DNA of 64,000 bases from contig JAIVEN010000014.1 of NCBI GenBank assembly GCA_026686845.1, positions 37,222,001 through 37,286,000 of the forward strand, in the 5' to 3' direction. The position numbers and the translations under genes were made by a program. Below, in pieces: positions 32,108-44,874 of the stretch. Below the pieces are notes generated by a model. It did no database searches. It saw only the letters and a program-made list of their open reading frames with translations, and was not told the DNA's origin. How positions within the stretch are numbered: the first letter of the stretch is position 1; each line of letters begins with the position of its first letter. The DNA is from Adenanthera pavonina. Lineage: Eukaryota > Streptophyta > Magnoliopsida > Fabales > Fabaceae.

Positions 32108-32970
32108 ACCTAATGGGCAGTGGGTGCACTATCCCGTACCCATATGATGTGGGAACCTTTCCATTGTAACATTGTTGCACACTTCATTTTACCAAGATGA
32201 ATTTATGATTAGCACACCAACTTTTCTACATTGCATATCCTTCATCGGCCTAAATTAATTGCATATTTTTTAATGTTTTTAAAATTAGATAAATTATTTA
32301 ATTAATCAAAATATTGATTATATCATCAAACTAGTGAAAATTATATCATGGCAAAATACTCACAAAAACATATTATTTTATTTTTTATGAATTTATTTGA
32401 TAAAAAACTATAGTTAAGACCCAAAGAATATATTCACAAATTATTAATTTAAAATTTTAGATATTATAATTTAATTTTAGAAATAACATTTGCATTTAAT
32501 ATATTATTGTTGACATAAGTGATGGCACAAATTTGATGAAGTTTTACAATAAACTAGTTGGGTCTCCGTATAGGATTTGAAAAATAAGTTATATTGTATA
32601 TGATTTATAAATAGTAAGACTTTTTTGAGATTTTATATTTTATATTAATAATGATATTACTTGAGTTTATAATTTTTTTAAACATAAACACATAATGTCA
32701 AAATGAAACTAAAAATAATTTTTCAATTGTTGCTTTTGTTGTAAATATTATTCATGAAAGTATGTTGAGGATATTTTAGTTTTATAAAAATAAACATATG
32801 TTTGGTTACTCTGTTTCAAGTTGCTGTTAGTATAGTAAAAAATTTGCTACTAAAATTGCAATGCTGAGATGGCCGAGTTGGTCTAAAGTGCCAGATTAAG
32901 AATCTAATCCGAAAGGGCGTGGGGATCAAATTCCACTCTCAACACTTTCTTGTTTCCTTTTTTTTTTATT
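32108..32970. repeat. Diverged segmental repeat, copy 2
   Basis: Partner of 28700-29740. It lacks the MITE and the 55-bp duplication, so it shows the ancestral state at those sites. It ends in the tRNA-Leu relic. Confidence 0.75.
32863..32943 (+). pseudogene. tRNA-Leu(AAG)-like relic, copy 2
   Basis: GCTGAGA pairs with TCTCAAC with one mismatch. The A box TGGCCGAGTTGG is intact and the anticodon loop is TTAAGAA (anticodon AAG). The variable arm TCCGAAAGGGC is typical of plant tRNA-Leu. The B box has decayed (GGATCAAATTCC instead of GGTTCAAATCC), so it is probably inactive. Confidence 0.75.
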
Positions 32971-33071
32971 TCTCAGTGCCAACCAAAAACTCCAACCAAG
33001 CTTCTGAACCAAAAAGGCTTAGAAATTGTAGAACTGATGATACAATGCCATGAGATACTTTATGGTTTTCG

Positions 33072-33229
33072 CTATTTGAGTCTCTCCAATGCTGCTTTAA
33101 CTTCACTTAACTGCTTCTTTAGTGCTGATACTCCATGCTCTAATCGTTCTACTTCATCTTTACTGGCCAAGGATTGATAGGGTGACAAAAATGGCTTGAA
33201 AATGCTTTCAAAGCTGTCACCCCAGTAAC
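33072..33229 (-). pseudogene. GET3: GET3 pseudogene, last exon
   Basis: It starts after TAG with VTGVTALKAFSSHF. One T is missing from a T run (A run 33187-33191 on the + strand), shifting the frame. In the next frame it reads SPYQSLASKDEVERLEHG and a Lys/Leu-rich helix ending LERLK, then TAG (33072-33074). A C-terminal coiled coil is usual in plant GET3a-type proteins. Confidence 0.85.
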
Positions 33230-33945
33230 CTATCAAATTCACACTGCCAAATCAAAAGGCTGAGGAAAAATGAGAATGGAATAACAACTAGTATTCATGT
33301 TTTTAAGTCACTCCAAAAGAAAAAAGATGCAGTATTGGAAAGAAAACCAAACTATATTCAATGGCATTACGAATGATTAGGAAAAGATTAAGGAAAATGA
33401 TAGGTGAGATGCTTTCAAAGGCCACGGAAATAAATTATTGTTGGTGTCTCCTAAAGTTACCACTCATGTTCTTTGAAGCTTCAATCGAATCTTCTAGATG
33501 TTACAAGAGTGTTTTTATTCAAATGTAACAACAAATTGAAAACATCTTTATATTATCAAAAGGATCAAAGTGTAACCCTTAAAGAGAATGACTGATAAAA
33601 GTCCTTGAGAGGGCTTTGTAGCATAAAGAAGATCAAGTTATGACTTTAAGAGCATGAGCAATAACTTTCAAAAGCAAAACTGATGCCTTATTCCGTGGTT
33701 CTCATTGAATTTTGGTTTTTAGGCACTTTAACCATCATCAACATGCTTAAAAGTTTTTAACTGTCATTTTCCCAAAACTTATCCCTGCTAGCATCATTTG
33801 CCACTACCCATCTAGTAATTTGTACCCAAGGTACACAACAACTTGCTCAACAATCCTCACAAATAGTCACAAGGTATTTGTCATGTCACCACAATCATGA
33901 TAGTTTGTATATATCTTCTCTGTAAATTAAAATACGGTGACCCAC

Positions 33946-34061
33946 CTCTTCTGGGAGAAGTGGCAGCTTGGTAATGTTAAAGTCATCATACAACATGTAA
34001 AACTGGTCTAGGGACTTCTATTGCATTTTCATTCTTGCCTTAAGTAACTTGGATTCAATAT
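33946..34061 (-). pseudogene. GET3: GET3 pseudogene, fifth exon
   Basis: Reads IESKLLKARMKMQ, then a stop TAG (34018-34020, where the family has Gln), then KSLDQFYMLYDDFNIT and KLPLLPEE to a GT donor. Its acceptor is TTATAG. Confidence 0.9.
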
Positions 34062-34154
34062 CTATAAGGATAATCAGGTGATCAGGCAAAACACATCAGT
34101 TAAGACAAAGGATAGTGAAAATACAAGACATCAACAATGTGCAAGGCAAGCAAC

Positions 34155-34293
34155 ATTTGTCATCAAAGATTACTTGATTAATTATGATATTATGTGTGTC
34201 GATTTCAAACTTTGTGAGTTCTTGAACCAATCTCCCAGTTTCATATAGAGAGAGGACCTCCAGATTGCAAACACAGACAATAGTTGTCATGTC
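34155..34293 (-). pseudogene. GET3: GET3 pseudogene, fourth exon
   Basis: Reads DMTTIVCVCNLEVLSLYETG, then RLVQELTKFEIDTHNIIINQ and VIFDDK. The NQ before VIFDD belongs to the conserved nucleotide-binding region. The donor is weak (GTTGCT) and its exact place is uncertain. Confidence 0.9.
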
Positions 34294-34453
34294 CTATGAA
34301 TAGAAAAGTATAATAGAATTACATTTAATAAATTGTAGGAAATCTGCAATTCAATCACCTAGCCATAAGTTCAAATTACAAGGGTTGAGGTTTAGGCACG
34401 TTGCTCTAAATTCATGTTGACCAAAGAAGGCATAATTTACAATAATTGTAAAG
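34294..34453. other. Intron 3 remnant, 3' side
   Basis: Intron sequence between exon 4 and the solo LTR. Nothing else is seen. Confidence 0.5.
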
Positions 34454-37400
34454 TGTCACATCCCAAAATTTAGGTGTGACTAGCATAGAACGTAAGATAA
34501 TCTCCCCGTTGCACAAACCTTGAACATATACATACTTACATTTAAGTCCAAAGACACCATTATAATTCAAGGACCATAAGCATGGTTATGTTCGCATATT
34601 TAAATAAAGTTAAGCCTATTGTAGAAATTTCAACAAAGTTTTCTTAGAAAATTGGACACCCCAAAGTTTTACAACAATACAACTAACAAACATGCTATAT
34701 ATCCACACATCAAAGGTAAGGATTCTGCCTATGTCATGTGGAGCACATCTAAACAAAGTACAAAACATTATGACAATAATATAAATGTTTTACATCTCAA
34801 GTGAGTTTGCCCAAAAGAATGACCAAGAGCTTCCTACAAGCAAAAGATGCCTCTCAAGGATTTACCGGAGATACAAGGTCAATTCTACTATCTGAAGCCA
34901 AAAATACTTACCAATAAATAATGTCCCAAAGGAAAAATATTAATATAAGAACAAGGTAAGATAAACAATTTTAAAATCAATAAGGAATATAATTAAACTT
35001 GAAACAAAAGTCAAATCATATGGTGCTATCACTCTTGAGCACTTGCAAAGAAATCTTACTTTAGTCAAAACTAAACAAAGCTAAGCTTAACAAATTTAAT
35101 CAACAATCTTCCATAGAAGTAACTTAATCAAGAATAAAAGGAGTCAACATATGGGCATATGAAACATGATATAAGAATCTTCTATGTAAAATTTAACATA
35201 AAAATTTAAAAATTTTCTTGAATTTCATTTCTCAAATGAACCTAAACAGAACAATATAATAGGTATGGACACACAGTTCATGAGGGTAAATAACCAATTT
35301 GGTGTGACTAAAGCCATGAAAATATATGTGAGTGCTAAGCGCACGAATAACAAGCATGAGTGTGATGCTCATGAAAATCCATCTCTTCGTTCCACGTGTG
35401 TTGACTGACACACGGGGCTAGCACCTCCTACATATGCATCCTGTTAACTAGGTGTTAACTATGGTGCACCAAGGACTAATGGAATTGCCGTTAGCAACCA
35501 GCTTTCTATATTCAGTCCCTTAAAATCTTTTTGGCATGCATGGAATATAAATACCCTTGTAGTTCAACCATTCATAGTACATGAAAGCATAAATAATAAG
35601 TTTGAAATCATTTCACCCATTCCATGCATGTATAAATATTGGCCAAACAAATGGGAGAAACTCATTAGTAAGACTCTAAACTCTTTACAAAGTATTTTTA
35701 TAACATTAGTCTGCAAAGTACAACACTATAGTAAAGGCAAGAAGCATAAAAACTGATTTGAAATTGAATTTAGTTAAAGTATCAATGTAAATTTGTAGTG
35801 GACGTTATTTACTAACCTGATATGCTCTCCAAGGAAAATAATTACCCACTAGAAGATCTCACAAAATCTTATTCAAATAGCTACCTATGTACCTCAAAAG
35901 AAGAACCATTAATATCATTAATATTAATAACCCATAAAAATTCTTATGCACTTATCTCTCACCACCATAATTTGCAAGCCAAGAAATAAATTAGCTCTTT
36001 TAATCTACCAAACACTTGTAAAACCAACCAACAAGGCCAAGCATGATACATCTAAAAATTTCCAAACTATTTATCTTACACCTTACTATCGCAGCTCCAT
36101 TAATCTTAACATATTCAATCTAATCCACATAACCTAACTCTTTATCAAAATTATATTAGAACTTAAAGAACACATCTCTAACACTCACATACTAATACAA
36201 AGATTGATTAATGCATCAAATAAAATCAAATCAATATTATAACCATAGTGATATGCTATCAACTTCGTTTATAAGTCTCTTTGTCTTTTAAGCAATTTAA
36301 CAAACACATGGTGTGCACCAAAATAATTATGTTCATAAAGTAAACTCCATAGCACATGAATCTATTTTCTAACAACGTCCAAACATCAATCAAGTTCCAT
36401 TAGTCTTTTAAAACAGTAATTTACCAATAGCATAATAGAGTTCCCCAACATTCAGTGGATCACGGCTTAGGAGCAAGAAGGAAAAAAAAATTAGCGTTGG
36501 TTTCAAATATTCATGGGAATGTCAAACAGAAAATTTATGGTGAAAATACTTGGACAAATGAGTCCCAACTTTTTCAAATGATTAGCCAGCAACCTATTCA
36601 TCCCACTCCCCTTATTTAAAGTTACAAAACAGCAAAAAATTGAGGTCTGAATTTATTCGACCATAGCAAAGTAAGAAGAATTATCAAGTTGTTTTGAGTT
36701 GAAATGAAAGAGGAACACGAGGGAAAATTTACATTCAACTTAGAATCCCCAATTTCCCAACATTCTAAAACTTAGAAGGAAAAGAGAAATAAAAATCTTC
36801 CATCACAACGCACACAAATATAAACAAAAAAAAAATTATTATTCAAATACCTATTACACTTAGCCTTCTTACTTCAGATTTTGGCCAGCCACTATACCTC
36901 CCACTTTTTCCCCTGTTTTAGCGCAACACAGAAGCAACTTTTGGGAGAGGATAAATTCAGCCACATAACCATACTTATGCCACATGAAACGGACAGCAAA
37001 TGGAGAGAAAAGAATGATATAACAAAAATGACAACTTACAAAAGAAATCAACGAAGCAAAGTGGAAAGAGAGAAGAGGAACAAGCACTTACCACCATATC
37101 CTAGCAGACACGTAACTGAGCATAAAAAAGGATAAAATGGCTCACAGCAAAGGGAGAGAAAAGAAGGGTGACACGCTAGAAAAGAAAGAAGGAAGAAGAA
37201 GTTGGTGGAGATGGAGAAAGAACAATTTTCGAGAGAGTGAGAACAGATTTGTTTTTCCTATTGGCCATGTCTTTATCTAGAGAGAAGGGAGAATTTAAAT
37301 GGTAAAATGAAAAAAAAGTCAAACATCATTAAGAAGAGAAGGAAGGATATTTTTGTAATCTCATTTTAACTACTATATTATATTTGAATTCTAAACTCAA

Positions 37401-37625
37401 ATCATAAACTTAATATATATTTTTTTAATAATTTTTAATCCATTAATTAATATTTATTTATCAATTTCAGATATAAAGGTAAAATAAATCTAATAATTAT
37501 ATAAATATTTTTACTTGTAGTAAGAATATTATTTATATATATTATTATTTTAATTAATTAATTTTTTCACCTATTTTATTATTTAATAATCTATTTTTAG
37601 AAATTCTTAATTTTAGGATATTACA
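34454..37625 (-). mobile_element. Solo LTR of a gypsy-like element (3172 bp), in GET3 pseudogene intron 3
   Basis: Ends are TGTCACATCCC and GGATATTACA, with the direct repeat TAAAG on both sides (34449-34453 and 37626-37630). On the - strand it starts TGTAATATCC, matching the solo LTR at 25366, so both belong to one family in opposite orientations. No internal region remains. Confidence 0.85.
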
Positions 37626-38042
37626 TAAAGAAATAGGAAATAAACAAAGAAAACCTTCTGGGATGATTTAATGTGGAAATTATGATAATAAATATATTTT
37701 TTAGGTATTAAAAAAGTATCAAAATTTCATTTAAGTCCAACGACCCCGCACAAACAAATTTAACAGAATTTATTTAAGAAGTGCAACAGTACAGAAAACC
37801 ATGCCAAATATAAAAATATAAAGCAAAGAGTCAGCAAGAATAAATTAATCAGACCAAACAAATTGAATGCAAAGGAAAAAGATGAATAGCGTATAAACCT
37901 TTTAAAAGTTTGGCTACATTGGAGGCCAGGAATATACACAAATAAAGTGAAAAATTATTGAAGGACATGACAAATACAAGCAAGAATAGCTTTATGGATG
38001 AGATTGCTTATAGTAGTAATTAAAGTTGAACATGCCTTTTAT

Positions 38043-39212
38043 TGAGGATTTTGATCATGATATTATAAAAAAAATATAAAATTTTCAATATACTACAAGT
38101 TTAAAAATATTTTTTCACATTCAACAAAAATTACATTTTGATGCCTTAACATCGAGATGTACCATTTAAATTTTTTTTTTAATTTTATGAAAAGATCTCA
38201 GTGCCAAAAGACACTGAGATTATCCATTTCTTGTGTAGAGGGTCATGACCCCTACACTAACAACCCCCCACCTTTTTTTTCAGTTTTTTTTCTTAAACTT
38301 TTATTCTCCAAATTTTTGTTAATATTCTTTTCTCTTTCTCAAACAACACTAAAATAAATAAATAAATAAATATAAATTATAAAAATAATATATATTAAAT
38401 AATATAAATTAATTCATCAATAAAGTATATTTTTTAATATTTCTAAAATCATATGATTTATCTATATTTTCAAAGTATAAATTTTAGTCAAACTTTTAAT
38501 ATAGAAAATATATTTTGTTAACTAAAATTTATATTAATATACTAAATAACGATAATAGAAGAATATATTACCATTTCTTTAATATTGTTAAAATTATATA
38601 AGAGAGAAAAATATCACTTAAAAATCTCTTATTTATAAAATTTAAATCTTAGTTCTATTAGAGTTTTAAAATAAGAAAACTATTTTTAAATTATCTTAAA
38701 TTTAAAATATTAGTTTTATTTTCTCTTTCATATTTTTTTATTTTTCTCCCTTATTCTTCCTATTTACATCATTAACAAAATTAAAAATTCAACTATGTTT
38801 TGAAAATTGGGAGAGATTTATATAATTTTATTAATATTGAAGGAATGATAATATATTCTATTCTTATATAATTTTTATTTATTTATTTATTTATTTTAGT
38901 GTTGTTTGAGAAAGACGAAAGAATATTAACAAAAATTTGGAGAATAAAAGTTTAAGAAAAAAATTGGAAAAAAAAAGGTGGGGGGTGTTAGCGTTGGGTC
39001 AGGTATACACAAGAAATGGATGAAAATTAACATTTTAAAAAAAATCTTGACTCAATTGATATTTCCATAAAATTTAAAAAAAAATTAAAATAGTACATCT
39101 TAGTGCTTAAGGCGCCGAGATATAATTTTTGTTGTATCTAAAGAAATATTTTTGAACTTGTAGTATATTTGGGATTTTGTAATTTTTTTTTATTGTATCA
39201 TGATCAAAATCC
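38043..39212. mobile_element. Fold-back element with about 330-bp inverted arms
   Basis: Left arm 38043-38371 and right arm 38876-39212 are imperfect inverted copies. Matching landmarks: GAGGATTTTGATCATGAT with ATCATGATCAAAATCCCC; ATACTACAAGTTTAAAAATA; CACAAGAAATGGAT; GGTGGGGGGT; GGAGAATAAAAGTTTAAG; and the AAAT runs at the inner ends. The 500-bp AT-rich loop contains further nested inverted segments. The direct repeat CCTTTTAT flanks it (38035-38042, 39213-39220), an 8-bp duplication, although end assignment by a base or two is ambiguous. The superfamily is unresolved (hAT- or Mutator-like). It lies in intron 3 of the GET3 pseudogene. Confidence 0.8.
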
Positions 39213-40485
39213 CCTTTTATAGCATTGAAGGCTTCAAATTATTTGGTAGTACTTCATATCAATTGAGTCAAGATTTCTTTTAAAATGCTAATTTTCATAT
39301 GGTATTAACTTAAAAACTGACTGAGTAAAAAAAGATACAATTTTATTGTAGTGAAATGACTGAATTTAAACTTAGGTTGAAGAGTGCTTTCTACTCAGTT
39401 TACTCCATTTAGGGCTCTTTAATCGTCTTAGGAGGTTAAATGGATATATTTATAAAAGATTTGCATAAAAATTGGAGAAAGAAAAACTAGCCTCCATAGC
39501 ACATATTGCAATGAACAATAATATTTGACCATTGAAACTTAAGGTTTTGAATTGAATGATACAAATAATAGTTTATATGTCTTGTTTCAAAAATTATATG
39601 TCAAGCAAGTACATATTCATCTCATTGAGGATTAACTTCAGCAATGCATAAGACATAAGACAAGCTCCTTGCTCAGTGTGTTAGTGTAATCTTCCTCCCC
39701 CAAGAACTAACATTTGCAATTCTTAGGGATTACAAGGTCAATTGCTTTCCTAAATATACAAATGGACATTAACATCCTTTGACCAATTTCTTCTGGAAAA
39801 GTGAGGTTTCTTCTAAGATAAAGGCTTTTTGTTTAGACCGCTAAATTTAATACAGTTAATACAACAAATCTACTAAAGAGTACTGTAAGGCCCCGTCAGC
39901 TATTTCAATGAATGTTTGAGTGATATGTTTTAGTTCAGGGACAAATAATCATCTTTTACTAAATTGTGAAGTGGCATAGGAGGATTGCAATAGGTTGTTC
40001 AGCATTTTTAATAAGAGGTGGGTCTGTCCATCTGATTCACAAGTGTCCTTAGCCATTAAGTCTACTAGTCATGGGGAGAGAAAGGAGCTCAAAATGTTAG
40101 AGCTGTGTTAGTTTCACATGATTGCGGTGTACTTCTAGTCAGAACAGAATGAGAGTTTTTAAGCAGAAGTTTCTTCTTTCACATCTTTTGAAAAGGACTA
40201 TTATGGCCTTTTTTGTTTTGTGAGTTTTAGTGAATGGGTTCTATATGGCAGGTGTCCATTATGGCTGTACAAAGGGATTGAAAAACTCTTTTGAGAGCAA
40301 GAGTCTTAGGCTTTCTTCCAATGAGGAGGATCTCTTGTCCTCTATATTTGGATCATTCTGTCTATTCATCAATAACACAAATTAATAAAAGGAAAATTAG
40401 AATATACATGACAATGTAGTATACGATAAACAAGGAAGTACCATTTTCAAAACAAAATGAGACAAAAATGAAGTGAAATTCTTAC
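39213..40485. other. GET3 pseudogene intron 3, 5' side
   Basis: Intronic sequence with no recognised coding or repeat feature. Confidence 0.5.
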
Positions 40486-40596
40486 TGGATCCTTAAGTTG
40501 CTTATTAACTTGTTCAATCACCCCCTTCATGCTTTCAATCCTCACAAGAAGTGCATCATCGCCAAAATCATCCTCCACACCAAACATACGGATCAT
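40486..40596 (-). pseudogene. GET3: GET3 pseudogene, third exon
   Basis: Exactly 37 codons between TTGTAG and GTAAGAA: MIRMFGVEDDFGDDALLVRI, then ESMKGVIEQVNKQLKDP. The frame is open. The segment matches the plant GET3 stretch before the DMTT exon. Confidence 0.95.
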
Positions 40597-40868
40597 CTAC
40601 AATAAAAATTTGAAAAAAGATTCCAACTATAATGACACAAACACATACCATATTACCAAAGAAATTGGCCCAAGAGTAGGTAACAAAATAGTTAAATGTG
40701 CAAGAAAAAAAGTAAATGTAACTTGTTAATCCAAAAGGACCAAAACTACTAAACATTTCACAGGGAAAGTGTTTGCACTATTTAGACCAGACATCAGTAA
40801 TTGCAAATCAAAAGGAAAGTAGTCTCTTTAATCACTGCAAAGAATTAGATAGTGACATAGGTTCATCT

Positions 40869-40952
40869 TCTCCACTTCGTATATATTTATATATATAATA
40901 TACGTAGATATATAAATATAGACACACACATACACATATAGACACACTGAGA
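40869..40952. repeat. TA/CA-rich simple repeat in GET3 pseudogene intron 2
   Basis: Mixed TATATA and CACACATA runs, intronic. Confidence 0.8.
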
Positions 40953-41408
40953 GTTTAATGAAGATGCCAATTTGCCATGTGCACATACACATGTGGGATG
41001 GCCATTAATTCATATAGTTATTCAGAATACATCATTGCTGACATAATGGAACAAGGAGAATGCAAATAGTATTCAGAGACTGAGCATGATACGTAGAACA
41101 AAGCACACCATATTCCTTCTTCTATCAAGGTTATGAAATATGAAGAAAGAAGAAGAGAAAACCCTTGAATTATATATATACAGTGAATTTTAACATACAC
41201 AAGACTTTGTATTAATAGGATAAGGTTACAAGGCATGACATTTGATACCCATAATTACAGAATAAAATCCTACTAATCACATAATTGTAACCTACCTAAC
41301 AAGGAAATAAAAATATGCTAAACATGTTTACACACTAACTAGGTTCACTTTTGAACTAATAATATATTATAATGCAAGAGAAGACAACCATTAATCTAAA
41401 GTTCATAC

Positions 41409-41558
41409 CTGATTAATCAAATACCAAATTTACTTTTCAAGGATAACACCTTTGCAATGCCCTTGTCCAAAACTGCCGAGAATTGTAAAAGTCTGAGTGG
41501 ATGGCCTGTGGGTGCAGTGTCAAATACTATAATAGATTAATCCATTGTTTGCATTAAT
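41409..41558 (-). pseudogene. GET3: GET3 pseudogene, second recognisable exon
   Basis: Reads LMQTMD, then stop TAA (41537-41539, family Tyr), then SIIVFDTAPTGHPLRLLQF and SAVLDKGIAKVLSLKSKFG. The family motif DTAPTGHT has Pro for Thr. One base is missing near the donor end, so GI-stop replaces the expected GG-L. The acceptor TTCCAG and donor GTATGA are kept. Confidence 0.95.
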
Positions 41559-42721
41559 CTGGAAAAGAACTATAATTAATCAAATCACAATGAGGGAAAA
41601 GGAAATGGATGAAATGATAATTGACATTGGAAACAGAATCTAGAAGTGTAAAAGACCTGTATCACATACTATATTCACAATTATGAAAATTTCTTTCACT
41701 TAAGACCTAAATGAGAAACTATATCACAATTAAGCTTTTCAAATATGAAGTTAAAATTGAAATGAACCCTACTAAACCTATCATTGAGTATGAATGGCTC
41801 TAATACATGTGATGAGAAGAGCAACCTGTAATGAGCCTTGTGCCTATAGATTGCTAAATTATTAACTCCCTCTGAGTCATGAATCAGGAGCTCATTAGTA
41901 CCACTTACAATTTTCGTTCAAAACAATTTTACATAAAAGGCAAAACACTAATCTTATGTCTTATCCCACTATTGCCAACCAACACCATCACCCTAGTCAT
42001 GTTGAAAGTAGCATTTGACACCCTTTGGAGTAGAAGGATGATATAATCTACAGCCAAGTCTTAGCTGCACCCAATTCATTATTTTATCATTCCTTGTCAT
42101 GTAACACCAAATATATTCAATTACAATTGATTCAGTATAATTATATATTGAATGGTTGACATGCAAAAGTAATTCTTAAAGATCACTATGATGATATAAG
42201 TATCCCAAGGAACAAAGCAACAAGCAGCAAAAGATCAATAACTTTGGCCAAAGTATTTACAACGATCATTGGCAAAGTTGGCAACAAAAGATGCCTAGGA
42301 GCCAGATACCATAAGCAGGAGTCTTGTAGGCAATATGGAGAGGAATTTGTGGTTTCCAATGAAGAAGACATATCAAACATGGTAATCTTAGGCACCTGGA
42401 TATTTATTCCTGAATTTAAATTTTCTATAAAATTGTTTCAACAAAGATATCAGAACTCTACAAACCAAACCCTCTGGATAATTACATCAAATCAGCATTA
42501 ACCATCATTTACTTAACCACGAATGTCTTACAAATCTGAGCCATCAAATTCTCTGTTTTGGCTAGGACATTTAAGGGACTCATATTCTCATATACCTTGA
42601 AACTAATAAGTGTATGATGTCATAAACACAATATCGCTCAAACAACTTTCAAAATTAGTTATCCAATATTTAATAAATTTCAAGTCAAAACTGAATCAAT
42701 AATATGACACATATTTCTTAC

Positions 42722-42843
42722 TTCAGCATCTGAGCAAAATCCATTGCCTCGTCAATTCTAGGTATAGCATCTGATAGCTCTGAAAACAAAGTATCCATTC
42801 CCTTAGAACTCGTTTCCTCTTGTTCAACAGCAGGATCCACCTC
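42722..42843 (-). pseudogene. GET3: GET3 pseudogene, first recognisable exon
   Basis: Reads EVDPAVEQEETSSKGMDTLF, then SELSDAIPRIDEAMDFAQML. The EVDP and the IDEAM segment are GET3 landmarks. The open frame continues in phase into the exon at 41558. The preceding P-loop exon was sought on the - strand up to about 47 kb without success. Confidence 0.95.
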
Positions 42844-44874
42844 CTATAAAGTAAGGATCACAACAAAGAATGTACAAAACACTTTGCAAAATAATTATGG
42901 AGAACAGATTATTGAAACAATATAAACCAAAAAAATTTCTGCCAATTATTTCTAGAGATAAACGTTTGGCATGAACCCAGTGGATATAGATGTCACTGAT
43001 TGCATGAAAAGCTTTGCACTCATACATGCAACCAATTCCTCATCAAGCGGCCAAATAACTGAGAAAATATACAAAACTCCACAAATCATAAAAAGCAATA
43101 TATATACATAGATACTAAGACAAACTAATTGTTGCTGTCTGGAGTTTATTTCCAAACCAAGGAAGAAATTACGTGAGAGTGCTGCATTGTGCATGATACT
43201 TTTTTTTTAAGAGTGCATGAGAACTTTTTGGGGCTTAGATAATTATATCATCATTGAATTGTTTTTAAACCCATGAAACCATTTGAAGAGGGGAAAGAAT
43301 ATTCCCCTCATTCGGTAGCTTTTTTTTTTTGGTATACATTCGGTAGCTTTTAATAAGTCGAAGAAATGAATTTTTAAGACTGTCCAAGAAAGAAATGAAT
43401 TTTTAAGTGACTTTTTCTTAAAATATTAAAAAATTCTCAGAATTTTATATTGATGTGGGATCATGAAAGAAGTGGAGATGAACTTTTATAATGAATTTTT
43501 CATAATTACTTAGCATTTGATATTATTAAAAACTACTTTAACGTTGAACATAGGTGAATCTCAAATAATTATAATTCTCCCAACTTGCCATTATTTTTTT
43601 CAATCATACAATGTGGATTTAAAATCTTATTATTATTTAAGACATCTTGAGTTTTTCTTTTTCACCTCATCAATTGCCATTAGTTATTATAATAAAAGTT
43701 TTAGTGATAGGTATTTGTATTTCTTTAACAAAATATCATGCAATGCACAAGAATCTAAATTTAGAGTCTTACCTGTACTAACTAACTTGCACAGGAAGCT
43801 CATCATTTAGAAACTCATTATGTGATTTTTAGCTTTTATAAAAGCCTCTATTGATTGTAAATATTTTCTTGCTCATGATTTATTGTATTTTTAGACTGTG
43901 AATTTTTTTTTTAATTTTTGGATATGGTTTTGCCATCACAAATCATATTGGCGCCATAGCATTGCAATTGGAGTTTTATTTTATTTTTCAAGATTTAACT
44001 AAATAAACGGACTTGTGGAGCTAAATCTATATAGTGGTCCATTTCGCGGTCTTGGTCCCGATGGCCATGATTATGGTGTAGGTTGGCGGCAGTGGGATGG
44101 GATCCTACCCATACAAATATTTTCATATTATAATTTGAACTCAAAACATAGGCTACCCATCGTATTCATTTTACCCGTGAGGCTAATATCTCATCACATT
44201 TTCAAATTATAATTATACTTTATATAGATCAGATACTTTTTTATAATTACTTTCTTTTCTATTTTGTATTTTCTTAATATGAAATTGAGTCATGCAAAAT
44301 TCCTTTTCCTCATACATATGCTCGATCTTTGATTTTACCATAGTCAACTTGAGAGTTAAGGCTTTCATTTCCTAACTGCTCTCCCAAAAATATCATCTCC
44401 ATTTTCTCTCATCTCACCTAAAAAATGTTTGGTCCTCAATTCCTCTACTTAATTTATCTTACAATATGTGGCTTACATTTTAATGTTTGATTCTAGTCCT
44501 AGTCCTACTTTTCATCGATGTAGAATTATATAAGTTCAGATGATGCCCATCAATTCGGACTCTTTTCATATCTTAATATAAGAGATAATTAAAAAAATTT
44601 TTATGTTTTAAAATATAAGAAACATATGAATTTATATGATATATTTTTTTCTAAAAACTGGCAGTACTATAAAAAAGGTGAAATGTTCTTGCAAACCTTG
44701 CTTGTACCTTTCCCAACAAAATTAATTCGGGGGAGTGGAGTTCCGTGTGGGGTTGGACTTACCACAGCATGCAAGTTACTGACAGACTGCAAAGTACGTA
44801 CTATAAAAAATATGAACAATAATGGCTCTGAAGATCATTACTATATCAATTAATGTGTTATTTTTTTCCATATA
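42844..44874. other. AT-rich DNA upstream of the GET3 relic
   Basis: No exon, RNA gene or complete element was recognised. A short local duplication (CGGTAGCTTTT; GAAATGAATTTTTAAG) occurs at 43314-43405, and a GC-richer patch at 44030-44180 is unassigned. Confidence 0.5.

Larger units (their letters stand above)
33072..42843 (-). pseudogene. GET3: GET3/ASNA1-type ATPase pseudogene, six exons
   Basis: Spliced on the - strand, six segments read as consecutive parts of a plant GET3 (TRC40/ArsA-like ATPase that hands tail-anchored proteins to the ER). The exons are 42843-42722, 41558-41409, 40596-40486, 34293-34155, 34061-33946 and 33229-33072. Most junctions keep AG acceptors and GT donors, and codon phase matches across them. 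Conserved landmarks include VFDTAPTGH, RMFGVEDDFGDDALL, VQELTKFEIDTHNIIIN and QFYMLYDDFNITKLPLLPEE. It is dead: there are stops in exons 2 and 5 and one-base frameshifts in exons 2 and 6. The N-terminal ~90 residues, including the P-loop GKGGVGKT and switch I, are not found up to 47 kb. Introns are retained, so it is not a processed copy. Intron 3 is 6.2 kb because a solo LTR and a fold-back element sit in it. Confidence 0.9.

Noticed and set aside
32863..32943. Functional tRNA-Leu gene
   Set aside because: The B box and anticodon stem have decayed and the acceptor has a mismatch, so it is listed as a relic.
36881..37135. 84-residue ORF rich in Lys/Arg as a host gene
   Set aside because: It lies wholly inside a solo LTR with a clean TAAAG duplication.
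43517..43810. 97-residue ORF upstream of the GET3 relic as its missing exon
   Set aside because: It is on the opposite strand and has no P-loop or other GET3 motif.
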